Shown here: positions 10,535 to 18,237 of the stretch, piece by piece
Numbering within the stretch: the stretch's first letter is position 1
How the letters are laid out: every line of letters starts with the position of its first letter
Assembly: GCA_001584585.1 (NCBI GenBank)
Contig: LSYV01000007.1
Location: 3,055,708-3,073,944, forward strand
Length of the DNA: 18,237 bases
Source of the DNA: Gonium pectorale
Lineage: Eukaryota > Chlorophyta > Chlorophyceae > Chlamydomonadales > Volvocaceae
Direction of reading: 5' to 3'
Position numbers and translations under genes: made by a program
The notes under the pieces: model-generated
Seen by the model: only the letters and a program-made list of their open reading frames with translations
The model's database searches: none
Told to the model about the DNA's origin: nothing

Positions 10535-10549
10535 GATTACAGGTTACAC

Positions 10550-11688
10550 ATCCGTCAAAGCCGGGGGGGGGCCATGGACGAATTGGTGGGAATTTTTGAA
10601 TTGGGGAGCGGGTCATTGTCACTGTCTCGCCGAAGAACGAGGGGGGAACATGCGGCCTGCGTTGTATGAACCCAGCAGGGGATCAGCTGCAGCGTGGCTG
10701 GTCCACAGTGCATCAAGGTATAGGACCTGTGCGGGGGAGCTAGGCAGCCACCAGAAGTAGCCTTACCATGGTGGGCGATTGCACGCTACATAGCAGGTAG
10801 CAGCGTTTGTGGATCTTTTATGATACCCAACCGTGTGTGGCCTCTCCAAGGTCTCCGCCAGCGCTGGCACTAAGATTTTGAGTCCGTATGTTAGATGTCA
10901 CACTCATACCTCCGCAACATTCGCCGGAGTTCTGGGCCGCGTGTCAGCTGCGGACAGCTGCGGAAAATGAAAGCTGCTGAGATAGACAAATTTACCGGGA
11001 AGTACTCGGCCGCAGATGCCTCCCAGGGGTGCTCACGAAATTGCGTAGGACCCCTGGGGCTCCTGGGGGCAGCATGACGCGCCGTCAGGACTAGCATCAT
11101 GCCCGTGCGACCGAAGGCTAGCAGTGGTGAGCCAGGAGAGCGAGGAAGCGTTATGCACCCTGCTCTGAATGGCAGGGCCCATCTGCTGCAAGCCCTGGCT
11201 CGCCGGTACCACGCTTTCGCGTCCCCTTTGCCTTCTTTTTGACGGCATAGTTGGATTGCTAAGTTATGGACATGCAGAAAAAAGGTTGCCTCATCACCGC
11301 TGGTGCCCTCCAATACCTGACCTACGTCCCCATGTGTCCCACGGGACCGAGGCTTGGGATGGGCCAAGCGGCAGCCATTCAAAGGCAAGAAATAAAGAGG
11401 ACAGAGTGGGTGCAACGATGACTGCAGCGTTGCTCTCACGCACGTTGGCGCGAGCCTCCGACGTGCCCCGATGGCCCCCGACGGCGCCCCACCCGACGGC
11501 GACCCATCTCTAAGGCAAACTGTTATGGCAGGCAATTCCGAAATTGGCGAGTGGCGCGCGTTTGCGGGCGGGCCCTACATCTCTTGCCGTACATGTAGAT
11601 GCAGCGTTTCCTTGCACACCGAGCCCTGGCCCGGTGTTGTGCGACCCACGAGACATTTCACCTCGTTCACAACCGTCTGCCCGCACCA
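10550..11688. other. PSAH: Intergenic DNA and PSAH upstream region
   Basis: About 1.1 kb without a recognisable plus-strand gene. A 214-codon minus-strand frame (10891-11535) exists but has no recognisable domain or coding-like composition. The last few hundred bases must hold the PSAH promoter and 5'UTR. I could not place a firm TATA box. Confidence 0.5.
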
Positions 11689-13104
11689 ATGGCCGCCCTT
11701 GTCCAGCGCCCCGTCCTCGGCGCCCGCGTGGCTGCCCAGCGCCCCCGCGTCGCGGCCCGCAAGTACGTGGCGCTCAGTAGAAGCTTTTCCCTCCTTGCAA
11801 GCCGATCAGCGGTGCCCAGACAGCAGCATTAACGCGCGACTGGCGGATGCGTGCAGGGCTGTGCGTGTGTCGGCCAAGTATGGCGAGCAGTCGCGGTACT
11901 TCGACCTGCAGGCGAGTTTGATTTCAAGCTTGCGGCCGAGTTGGCTGATCGCAGCCGTAGGGTCAGCAAGTGCAGCGGGTCTGATTGCTACCACGGCCGG
12001 GCCCATCGCAGCCTACATCGGCCCTGCCGTTTTGTACTGCTATTATGTCTGCGTTGGCACGGGTACAGATAGCGGGACTGAGGCGACGCAGTTGAACCTC
12101 GTGCGACACGACGGTCGCGAAGCGTCTTATCCTTCCCCCCCCCCCTTCCCCCACGTCCTCGCAGGACCTCGAGAACACCACCGGCTCGTGGGACCTGTAC
12201 GGTGTTGACGACAAGAAGCGCTACCCGGACAACCAGAGCAAGTTCTTCCTGCAGGCCGGCGAGATTCTGTCCCGCCGCGAGGCCCTTCGTGGCTTCGTTG
12301 CCCTGAGTGAGTGCCGCGCCGCTGCGGGGCTTGGGTACGATGCTAAGGTCCCGGGCCGGAGGGCATGGCGGGTTTTCTAGGGATGACACGTGTCCAGGCG
12401 AGCGCCTTCAATACACTGTGAACGGTGAAGGGCAAGTGCGTGAACGCGACGAGCAACCGCGCGCGGGCTGAACCTTTCAGTGAGCACCGATGTACTGTCC
12501 ATGGTCGGCGGGAGTAAGAAAGCCGCCCTTCCCAAGAGCTGTGATTAGTCTAGACCGTTCAGTCACCACGGCGAACTTGCCTTAGCTGGGCATAGGGCAT
12601 TGCGCACCTCAAGTGCTTGCGCGGTGCTTGCCGATCGGGGAGACGGGGTGGGGCTAGTCTGCGCAACACAGGCGGGAACCGCGTGAGACAGCCGTCCTGT
12701 TAAGCACCTGTTTAAACCCGCGGCGCGGACTGTTCTGCGCACCCTGCGCACTGCGTTAGCTCCCATGTAATTGATGCCAACGTGAAATTGCTGCCGTACG
12801 CGCTGCGTAATGCATTCCCTTGGTGCGCACCTCCGAGGAAGGCCCCTCGACTATGGTGTGCTACGTCGGGGCGAGTCACTCCGGGTCTTGTGGTTCGCCT
12901 AGCACTCGCTGGATGTCAATTTAACGTCACCGACCTGCTGAGGCCTCGTGCCCTTCCCCGCTCGCGTCCGTTCTCGCAGCCGGCATTGCCGCCATTGCGA
13001 CCTACGGCCTGAAGGGCGCGAAGGACGCCCAGCTGCCCATCACCAAGGGTCCCCAGACCACCGGCGAGAACGGCAAGGGCGGCGCCCTCCGCAACCGCCT
13101 TTAA
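11689..13104 (+). CDS. PSAH: Photosystem I reaction centre subunit H (PsaH), chloroplast precursor
   Basis: Nuclear-encoded membrane subunit of photosystem I. In the family it helps form the LHCII docking site used in state transitions. Exons 11689-11762, 11857-11911, 12165-12306 and 12980-13104 give 131 residues. The first about 31 residues, rich in Ala, Arg and Val and starting MAALVQRPVLGARVAAQRPR, form a stroma-targeting transit peptide. Processing after VRVSA would leave KYGEQSRYFDLQ at the mature N-terminus. The core DLENTTGSWDLYGVDDKKRY and the C-terminal KGPQTTGENGKGGALRNRL match PsaH across algae. One hydrophobic segment near GIAAIATYGL would span the thylakoid. The start sits in a Chlamydomonas-like context, ACCAATGGCC. 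Intron 1 (11763-11856) and intron 3 (12307-12979) are GT-AG; intron 2 (11912-12164) begins with GC. The length is within a residue or so of the family norm and nothing is broken. Confidence 0.98.
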
Positions 13105-13530
13105 GCGACCCGCCTGCTCGGGGCCGCGCGGTTTTGCTTGTGCAAACTGCTCTGCTCTGCTAGCGGGAGGCTGTGTGGCGTGACGGCGCGGAGAGGCGCG
13201 CACGCCACAGTGGAGCTCGTGTCGGTTGAAGGCCGTTGCACGCGCGCTGGAATGGGAGCGTGTCATGTGAGGACGGCGGTGTTTGTCCGCGGAGTGCCTT
13301 GGTCGCCTTGCCTCCTATGGAGTGCGATGCACACGTGGCGCAGCCGCAGTTTTGTATCATAGGTAGAAGAGAAGAAAAGATTTGAGGGGCGCATGGATGC
13401 CTTCTGGGCGCATGTGCAACCACCGGCGAGAGCGCACACCAACACCCGCACGGAGTGTTGGGTGTCAACATGCAGTTTTGTTGTGCATGGCGGACGGGAC
13501 TAAGCACATCTTTTTGTGACTGGACGCGTC

Positions 13531-13535
13531 TGTAA
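13531..13535 (+). terminator. PSAH: TGTAA poly(A) signal of PSAH
   Basis: First plus-strand TGTAA after the PSAH stop codon, giving a 3'UTR of roughly 430-450 nt. The position and motif fit the volvocine rule. Confidence 0.7.
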
Positions 13536-13549
13536 CACGGCAAGGAGCC

Positions 13550-14737
13550 GCTCGTATGGGTCATGCATCTCCCTGGCCTCCGTCGTCAGAGGGTCGGTTA
13601 CACTGGCTGAAACCTGATATTATCCCAGCTCAGTGGCGCGCCCTCTACCTGTGCGGCATGATGGATGTACGAAAAGGGAAACGGAAACTCAGGTGCGGAA
13701 ACGGAAGTTAAGGTTACGGTTAGCAGCCGGCGGGGGTCACACAGCACCCCACTCACTTAACAAGCAGCCCGATCGCCGCTCAAACCAGGAGCAGCCCGTC
13801 GGGAGAGGACTTGCGTAGCACACGGGTAGGCGTGGCATGTTCCTGCAGCCCGAGAAAAAGAGGGGAAGGCATACGGTTGGGTAAGAACTATGGCACGGCT
13901 CTTTCAGAGCAGCCGCACGCGCATGCCGTCGTGATGTCCTTAAGTGGTACATTGGCATTGAGATGCACTCAATTGGATGGCGAGTTCAAGGCAACGTAGG
14001 ACGGGAGTGCAGGGCGGGGGAGGTGAGGGTTGTACAACCCGGGCTGTACGTCGCCGCATCGGGGAAGGATTTAAGGCCTTGAGATGCGATTAGAGCTATG
14101 CTGGCCAACAGGTTTTCTGTTGCCAGTACCACCTGGGCGGTTCACAGCCTGTCACAGCACGCGAACCCCGCCAATGGGGACGCCGTTAGGGGCCGTTAGG
14201 GGCCTCTCAGACGGCTTCCGGACGCAGGCGCCAGTGCGACATGCTTTTTCGCTTCAGATCGATGTGTACATGCTGACGGCGAGCGTGTGGAGGTGTGGGC
14301 TTCCCCTCGAACTTGGCCATGGCTCAGGGCCGGCGGACCGCACCATGTGGCGGCTTCTTCTCGTAACATTCTTCAGCAAGAGGCCAAGACGTCACGTTTG
14401 AGGTGCGCAATAGGTGCAGAGGCCATGCCCCTACACCGCAAGGGTCGCGACGGTGTAATGGCTATGCTCAGCAAATAGGCAGTTTGAGGCTGGACCTTAT
14501 CTCCGTGGGGAGCTTGGCACGCACGAGGCAGGATCGACGTGTTTCGAACATAGGAGCTGGTTGCGTATCGATCTTGTGTGAATACGTATCACCTTAAATG
14601 ATAAGAGGAATTCTGCCTTGCGATTGCCCTATCGCCCTCTGATGTCCTCCATTCCCCCGGCCGCCCACGCAGAGCGTCGTGCCCCGTCCCTGACGCGGCG
14701 CTTCCTTCTCCCCCTCGGTCCGCCTCGCGTTCATCAG
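13550..14737. other. Unassigned interval downstream of PSAH
   Basis: I recognise no conserved protein here. The open frames are short (at most about 105 codons). Small curiosities are a run of GGAAACGGAA-like units near 13676-13708 and a 10 bp direct duplication CCGTTAGGGG at 14182-14203. Upstream exons of the putative small gene at 14738-15142, if real, would fall here. Confidence 0.4.
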
Positions 14738-15142
14738 CTCCCCGTCGGCTTGCCCGTTTCTCGTCACCTTCAGCTCTTCCCTGACGGCAATCGCTGGCGG
14801 CATAGTCCTTGTAAGTAGCTCGGGGCGGGTTTTAACCGTGCCTGCGGCGCTGCACCCTAGCCTCCTAATGACCGTTCTGTTCGCCCGCCAATGTAAAAGC
14901 GAATACGGTGCAGTGCCGGAGTGGTCTAGATGGTACAGTGAAGCCGGACGCGGGATGGCACGGGTCGGCCAAACAAACGAGCTGGGTGCTGGGTGGGGAG
15001 AGTGCTACTACTCTTACACAGCTCTGAAGTCCCCGGTATTCTCCTATCCCTGCAGAACCTCCCTGGCGTGGCGTCAGTCCTCGTCGGCACGACTACTGTT
15101 GTCATCTTATCCGGCCTCATGCTGATGCTACCCGTTCTGTGA
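14738..15142 (+). CDS. Possible last two exons of a small hydrophobic membrane protein
   Basis: Not recognised. Exon A ends at 14810 before a near-ideal GTAAGT donor and starts after one of two acceptors (14738 or 14774). Exon B, 15056-15142, follows a pyrimidine-rich CCTGCAG acceptor and ends in TGA. They join in phase 0 as SSLTAIAGGIVL|NLPGVASV and continue VLVGTTTVVILSGLMLML. The predicted chain is hydrophobic on both sides of the junction, enough for one or two transmembrane helices. Two independent splice sites and chemical continuity argue for a real gene. Against it, no start codon or upstream exon is firmly placed, GC3 of exon B (about 70 percent) is only moderate, and no TGTAA follows. 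The exon A donor also overlaps a TGTAA, which could instead be a poly(A) signal. Confidence 0.25.
15014..15018 (-). terminator. TTACA, candidate minus-strand poly(A) signal
   Basis: It is the first TGTAA on the minus strand below the stop codon of the two-RRM gene (16310), 1.3 kb away. If used, that mRNA has a very long 3'UTR overlapping the putative small plus-strand gene. Confidence 0.3.
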
Positions 15143-16309
15143 TCCCCGTAAGTTACCTGGGAAGGGGTAACGGATGAGGATGCCAGCGCTTTGTCTCCCA
15201 GTTGCTGTATAAGTTGTGGAGAACCCTGGCTGAAGCCCCCTGTAGCTGCACTGGCCACTGTGAGGACCCTGGCGCAATGCCAGTAGCTGAAGTGTTTCGC
15301 GCCCCGCATATGGTGCAATAGGCTATGTGGGGCCAGTTGGGTTGGCAACGGCTGACTAGCTTCCCCAGAGAACGCCCACCCAGATTGAGTCTGCACCCTT
15401 GGTCATGTTGAATGCCCTTGCGGATTTGCGTGAGTGGAGGCTGTAGATCACACTGAGCACGCAATAGAGCCGTTAAACGCAGATAGAGTTACTGCATCTT
15501 TCTTGCATGTCTCAAGTTTATTATCAACACACCCAACCATCACCAAGCGTATCACTGCTGGAATCACACACATGGCCTGGCTCCTTGCCACATCCGTTTC
15601 TTGCACACACGTGGATGTTTTGCCATGTGCACCTGATCTGCGCTCTGCCTGACTATGCATGTTGAAATTCAGTTCCCCAAAACACTATCGACTCTGCCTG
15701 AGCGTCCTCTACAAACACCACGCACAAGGTCGTGCGGTTGCACGGTACCTAGACACATGCCTCCACGCACACACGCCAGTACTGTGCCAAGTATTACCTA
15801 CCGAAAGCACAGCTGTGTACGCAGCCGCATCATTGCGGCGCGCCTGCCTGACTAGGCCTGGTCTACCTGCTCTGCCCTACTGGCAACGCGCACAAAGCGC
15901 ATTGCCCCGACCAGCTACGTCTGTCACTCATCCTCTGCGTCTGCTGCCTCGCCACAAATGACAGGTCAGGTCAGGGAGTAGGTCAAGCGTCATGGGGCCA
16001 ACGGAGCTGGTTCCATTGAGCGTGGGTTTAGCACGTCAAGGGGTCGTCACAAGGCTGTAGTCAGGTACGGAGTACGACGTACGGGGCGGACGTATAGTAC
16101 AGAACTATCTTGGCAGCGCTGCCCAGCGTCGGCAAACGTAGAAGGGGTCTGGGTCCATGTCCAAGCAGATGTAGGGCTGTCTCCTAGGTCACCGCGTCAA
16201 GTCAAGGGTCTCCTGAAATGATGACTGATGCGCACATGTCTCAGTGCTCCTGGGCGGCGCGCTGCTGTCCTGCCGCGCAGGCTGGCTGGCAAGCTTCGAG
16301 CGCGCGTGG
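15143..16309. other. Gene-free interval, probably 3'UTR of the two-RRM gene
   Basis: No recognisable protein on either strand. The composition is more AT-rich than the neighbouring exons, and the frames are at most about 156 codons without family features. Near 15961-16100 there are clustered AGGTC and TACG(T) repeats. It most plausibly is untranslated or intergenic. Confidence 0.5.
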
Positions 16310-17745
16310 TTAGCTGGACCAGCCGGGCGCGGGCGCCCCACCAAAGCCGGCGGCGGCCTCCTGCAACGATGTGAAGTCCGCAGGGTTCACTGCCAGCCCA
16401 TTTTGCCCCGCCAGCATCGCCTCCGCTGCTGCCGCCGCCGACGCATCATAGTCCTGCGACGCTGCGGCCGCTGCCGCGTATGCCGCTGCCGCCGTCGCCG
16501 CCTCGTCCTGGTACGTGGCCTCTGCCGGGTTGGCGAAGTTCGCGAAGTTAGTAAGGTTGAGCGCCTTCAGCTGGTTGTTGAGGGCGCTGAGCTGCTTGGG
16601 GTTAACGCCGGCGGCCTGGGCCGCAGCGGTTTGCAGGCCGATATTGTAGAGCGAGAGCATGGCTGCATTGTTGAGCTGCCCGCCGTACATGTCGTAAGGA
16701 TTAGGCATGGCTGGCGCCTTGCCGGGCTGTTGGCCGGAGCCGCTGGGCCCAGCGCCCTGCGGTCCGGCTCCTTGCGCCTGCGGCGGGAATCGCTGCTGCT
16801 GCTGCTGCTGTGGGTAGCCACCATAAGGGCCGCCAGGCCCCAGCGGCCGTGGGCCGCCAGTCTGGCGCGGCCCATTGCCTGGGCCGGCGCGCCCACTGTA
16901 GGGGCCGTAGTTGTTGGGCGGGCGGCCGTTAAATTGGCGACCGCCGTAGTTGTTATAGGGAGGCTGGAAGTGGCCCGGCGGCCCGTATGGCGGGGGGCCG
17001 TAGTTGCCGCCTCGATGCGGGCCCGGCCCGTAGGCCGGGCCCGGGCCTCCGCGATGGTGCGGCGGCTGCCCGTAATACTGGCCAGGGTGCATTCGGGGCG
17101 TGGGCGGCATCTGGTCGCGCGGCACGGCTGCCTTGACTTCGATTGGCTTGTCGGCAATGGTCTGAACCGCGCCATGGCTGAACACGCGCTCGACAGCGTC
17201 CTCCTCGGCAAACGTGATAAAGCCGAAGCCGCGAGGGCGCTTATTTTCATGGTCATACATGACCACAGCGTCCTCCACAGTGCCGAACTGCGTAAAGTGT
17301 TGCCGAAGCTGCGCCTCGTCGACGCTGGGCGCCAGACCGCCCACGAAAATTTTCTTGGTCTTCTGAGGCTGGGCGCCCTGCTGCTTCTCCTCCGGCGCCT
17401 CCTCCTTGGGGACAGCCTTCTTGGCCTCGACCTAGAGACAGGAGACGTGGAAAAGACGTGAGGCAAGGAATAGAAGTAAAGGGATGGTTGGACGTGGGTT
17501 GACTTCACAACTGCCCTCACCTCGCGTCGGTCAATCATGTGCTTGGTGGCGACCACCTTGTCCGCAACCTCCGGGCTCTCGAATACCACGAACCCAAAGC
17601 CCCGAGGCCGACCATTGTTGCGATTGTAGGAGACAAAGGCCTCGCGGACCGACCCAAAGTTCTCAAAGTAGGCCCTAAGCTTTTCGCCCGTCGTCTCCCA
17701 GCTTAGCCCGCCTATAAAGACCTTGGAGCTCTGTTTGTCTGTCAT
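16310..17745 (-). CDS. TNY1: Two-RRM hnRNP A/Musashi-like RNA-binding protein, probable TNY1 ortholog
   Basis: Exon 1 (17745-17521) and exon 2 (17431-16310) join in phase 0 as MIDRRE|VEAKKAVPKEE, the normal end of a Musashi/hnRNP A RRM, giving 448 residues and a TAA stop. RRM1 (residues about 8-82) has RNP2 VFIGGL (9-14) and RNP1 RGFGFVVF (48-55). RRM2 (about 102-178) has RNP2 IFVGGL (103-108) and RNP1 RGFGFITF (142-149). All aromatic RNA-contact positions are kept. A Gly/Pro/Tyr/Asn-rich region, a six-Gln run (YPQQQQQQRF) and an Ala-rich end follow: low-complexity, prion-like sequence typical of RNP-granule proteins. In Chlamydomonas, TNY1 is an hnRNP A-like cytosolic protein that represses the CDKG1 mRNA to set cell size. 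I assign the symbol from the architecture and, from memory, its proximity to PSAH. Another Musashi-like paralogue is possible. Confidence 0.93.
17018..17043. repeat. Perfect 11 bp inverted repeat within the two-RRM coding exon
   Basis: CGGGCCCGGCC at 17018-17028 and its reverse complement at 17033-17043 flank a 4-base loop (CGTA). In the mRNA this would be an all-GC hairpin inside the Gly-Pro-rich segment. Confidence 0.9.
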
Positions 17746-17952
17746 TGTGTCCCTAAGTCATAGTGCGGTAGTGGGTTGCGCGGCAAATTTTGGCAGGGCC
17801 GGGAATAATGGGGGTCACCCTGGAGCGCAAGAGCAGGGGCCGGGGCAAAAAACCAGCTTCCAGCGCTCGGCACTGGCTGCCATGGCCTTTATGCCATTGG
17901 GGCTATTGATTGCGGGCAGGACTCGTGGCAGTGGGTGCAGCAGGCAGCCAGC
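17746..17952. promoter_or_regulatory. Upstream region of the two-RRM gene, possibly bidirectional
   Basis: These 207 bp lie between the minus-strand start at 17745 and a possible plus-strand start at 17953. If both genes are real it is a compact shared promoter. I see no clear TATA element. Confidence 0.45.
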
Positions 17953-18237
17953 ATGTCGGCATTGCGACGCTGCGCTGGCGAGGCTCTGAGCCGGGGCGGG
18001 CTCCAGCCGCGGCGGCTGCGCGCCACCGGGCCTCCGGCGCCGACACCAACGGCGCAGGAGAGCGTCGCCCGCGGGGCTGTCCAAGCTGCCTGGGGTAGAA
18101 CATGTGTGACCTGCCGAGGCCCCGGGAGCCGGTGTCGCCGCCGAGGCTGTGCGCGCTCTTGCCGTGTGGTGATGAGACACATTGCGGCGCAATCGGCGCT
18201 GCCTGGGTGGTGCCCTGCCGGCCGGATAGGGGCGAAG
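17953..18237 (+). CDS. Possible first exon of an unrecognised, perhaps mitochondrially targeted protein (partial)
   Basis: From the ATG at 17953 the frame stays open for 95 codons to the right edge. The first about 47 residues, beginning MSALRRCAGEALSRGGLQPR, are rich in Arg, Ala, Leu and Ser with almost no acidic residues at the front. This is the composition of a mitochondrial presequence, and it turns into a Pro/Thr-rich linker. After about residue 47 (...VQAAW) the residues become Cys/Arg-rich and look like read-through into an intron; a GT (GGGGTAGAAC) lies there as a weak donor. The function cannot be told from this fragment. GC-rich DNA gives long open frames by chance, so this remains tentative. 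Confidence 0.4.
   Translation, partial: MSALRRCAGEALSRGGLQPRRLRATGPPAPTPTAQESVARGAVQAAWGRTCVTCRGPGSRCRRRGCARSCRVVMRHIAAQSALPGWCPAGRIGAK

Noticed and set aside
10891..11535. 214-codon minus-strand open frame between RSP9 and PSAH
   Set aside because: A nearby minus-strand TTACA made it tempting. However, the residues show no domain, it has weak codon bias, and frames of this length arise by chance in GC-rich DNA.
13598..13602. TTACA as a minus-strand poly(A) signal
   Set aside because: No supported minus-strand gene ends near it; the two-RRM gene stop is 2.7 kb away, with a closer candidate at 15014.
14182..14203. CCGTTAGGGG duplication resembling telomeric TTAGGG
   Set aside because: Only two copies, and the Chlamydomonas telomere unit is TTTTAGGG. 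Not a telomeric tract.
16244..17461. 405-codon plus-strand open frame opposite the two-RRM gene
   Set aside because: Exact antisense of exon 2, which encodes a clear RRM. The plus-strand product is an Arg/Leu-rich shadow.
1..18237. Transposons, CRISPR arrays, tRNA or rRNA genes, viral insertions
   Set aside because: No terminal inverted repeats with a transposase, no regularly spaced repeats, no cloverleaf or rRNA-like sequence, and no viral protein were recognisable on reading both strands.

Overview
The window is nuclear DNA from a flagellated green alga of the Chlamydomonas/Volvox group (order Chlamydomonadales). The coding exons are very GC-rich, there are many short GT-AG introns, and TGTAA sequences sit where volvocine poly(A) signals belong. 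The gene content is photosynthetic plus ciliary. RSP9 and PSAH read almost codon for codon as their Chlamydomonas counterparts. Nothing points to a bacterial, viral or organellar source. All splice models below were built by eye from conserved protein sequence, reading phase and splice-site consensus.

Layout from left to right: (1) 1-1233, minus strand: 5' part of the STT3 oligosaccharyltransferase catalytic subunit, three exons visible, continuing off the left edge. (2) 1536-6526, plus strand: a nine-exon gene for a YqaJ/lambda-exonuclease-type PD-(D/E)XK nuclease, divergent from STT3 across about 300 bp. A long disordered insertion separates its catalytic motifs. (3) 7280-9630, plus strand: complete five-exon gene for radial spoke protein 9. 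(4) 11689-13104, plus strand: complete four-exon gene for photosystem I subunit H, including a GC-AG intron. (5) 13105-16309: a 3.2 kb stretch holding the PSAH 3'UTR, a weakly supported small membrane-protein reading frame near 14.7-15.1 kb, and presumably the 3'UTR of the next gene. (6) 16310-17745, minus strand: a two-RRM hnRNP/Musashi-like protein with a Gly/Pro/Gln/Ala-rich tail, probably the ortholog of the Chlamydomonas cell-size regulator TNY1. (7) 17953 to the right edge, plus strand: a possible first exon of an unrecognised, perhaps mitochondrial, protein divergent from gene 6.

The genes serve unrelated housekeeping roles (ER glycosylation, DNA processing, cilium motility, photosynthesis, RNA regulation). 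This is an ordinary gene-dense chromosomal segment, not an operon or an accessory island. From unverified memory, RSP9, PSAH and TNY1 are close neighbours on Chlamydomonas reinhardtii chromosome 7, so the window is probably a conserved syntenic block. The most unusual content is the exonuclease-like gene and the unexplained 13.5-16.3 kb interval. I found no transposon, CRISPR array, tRNA or rRNA.
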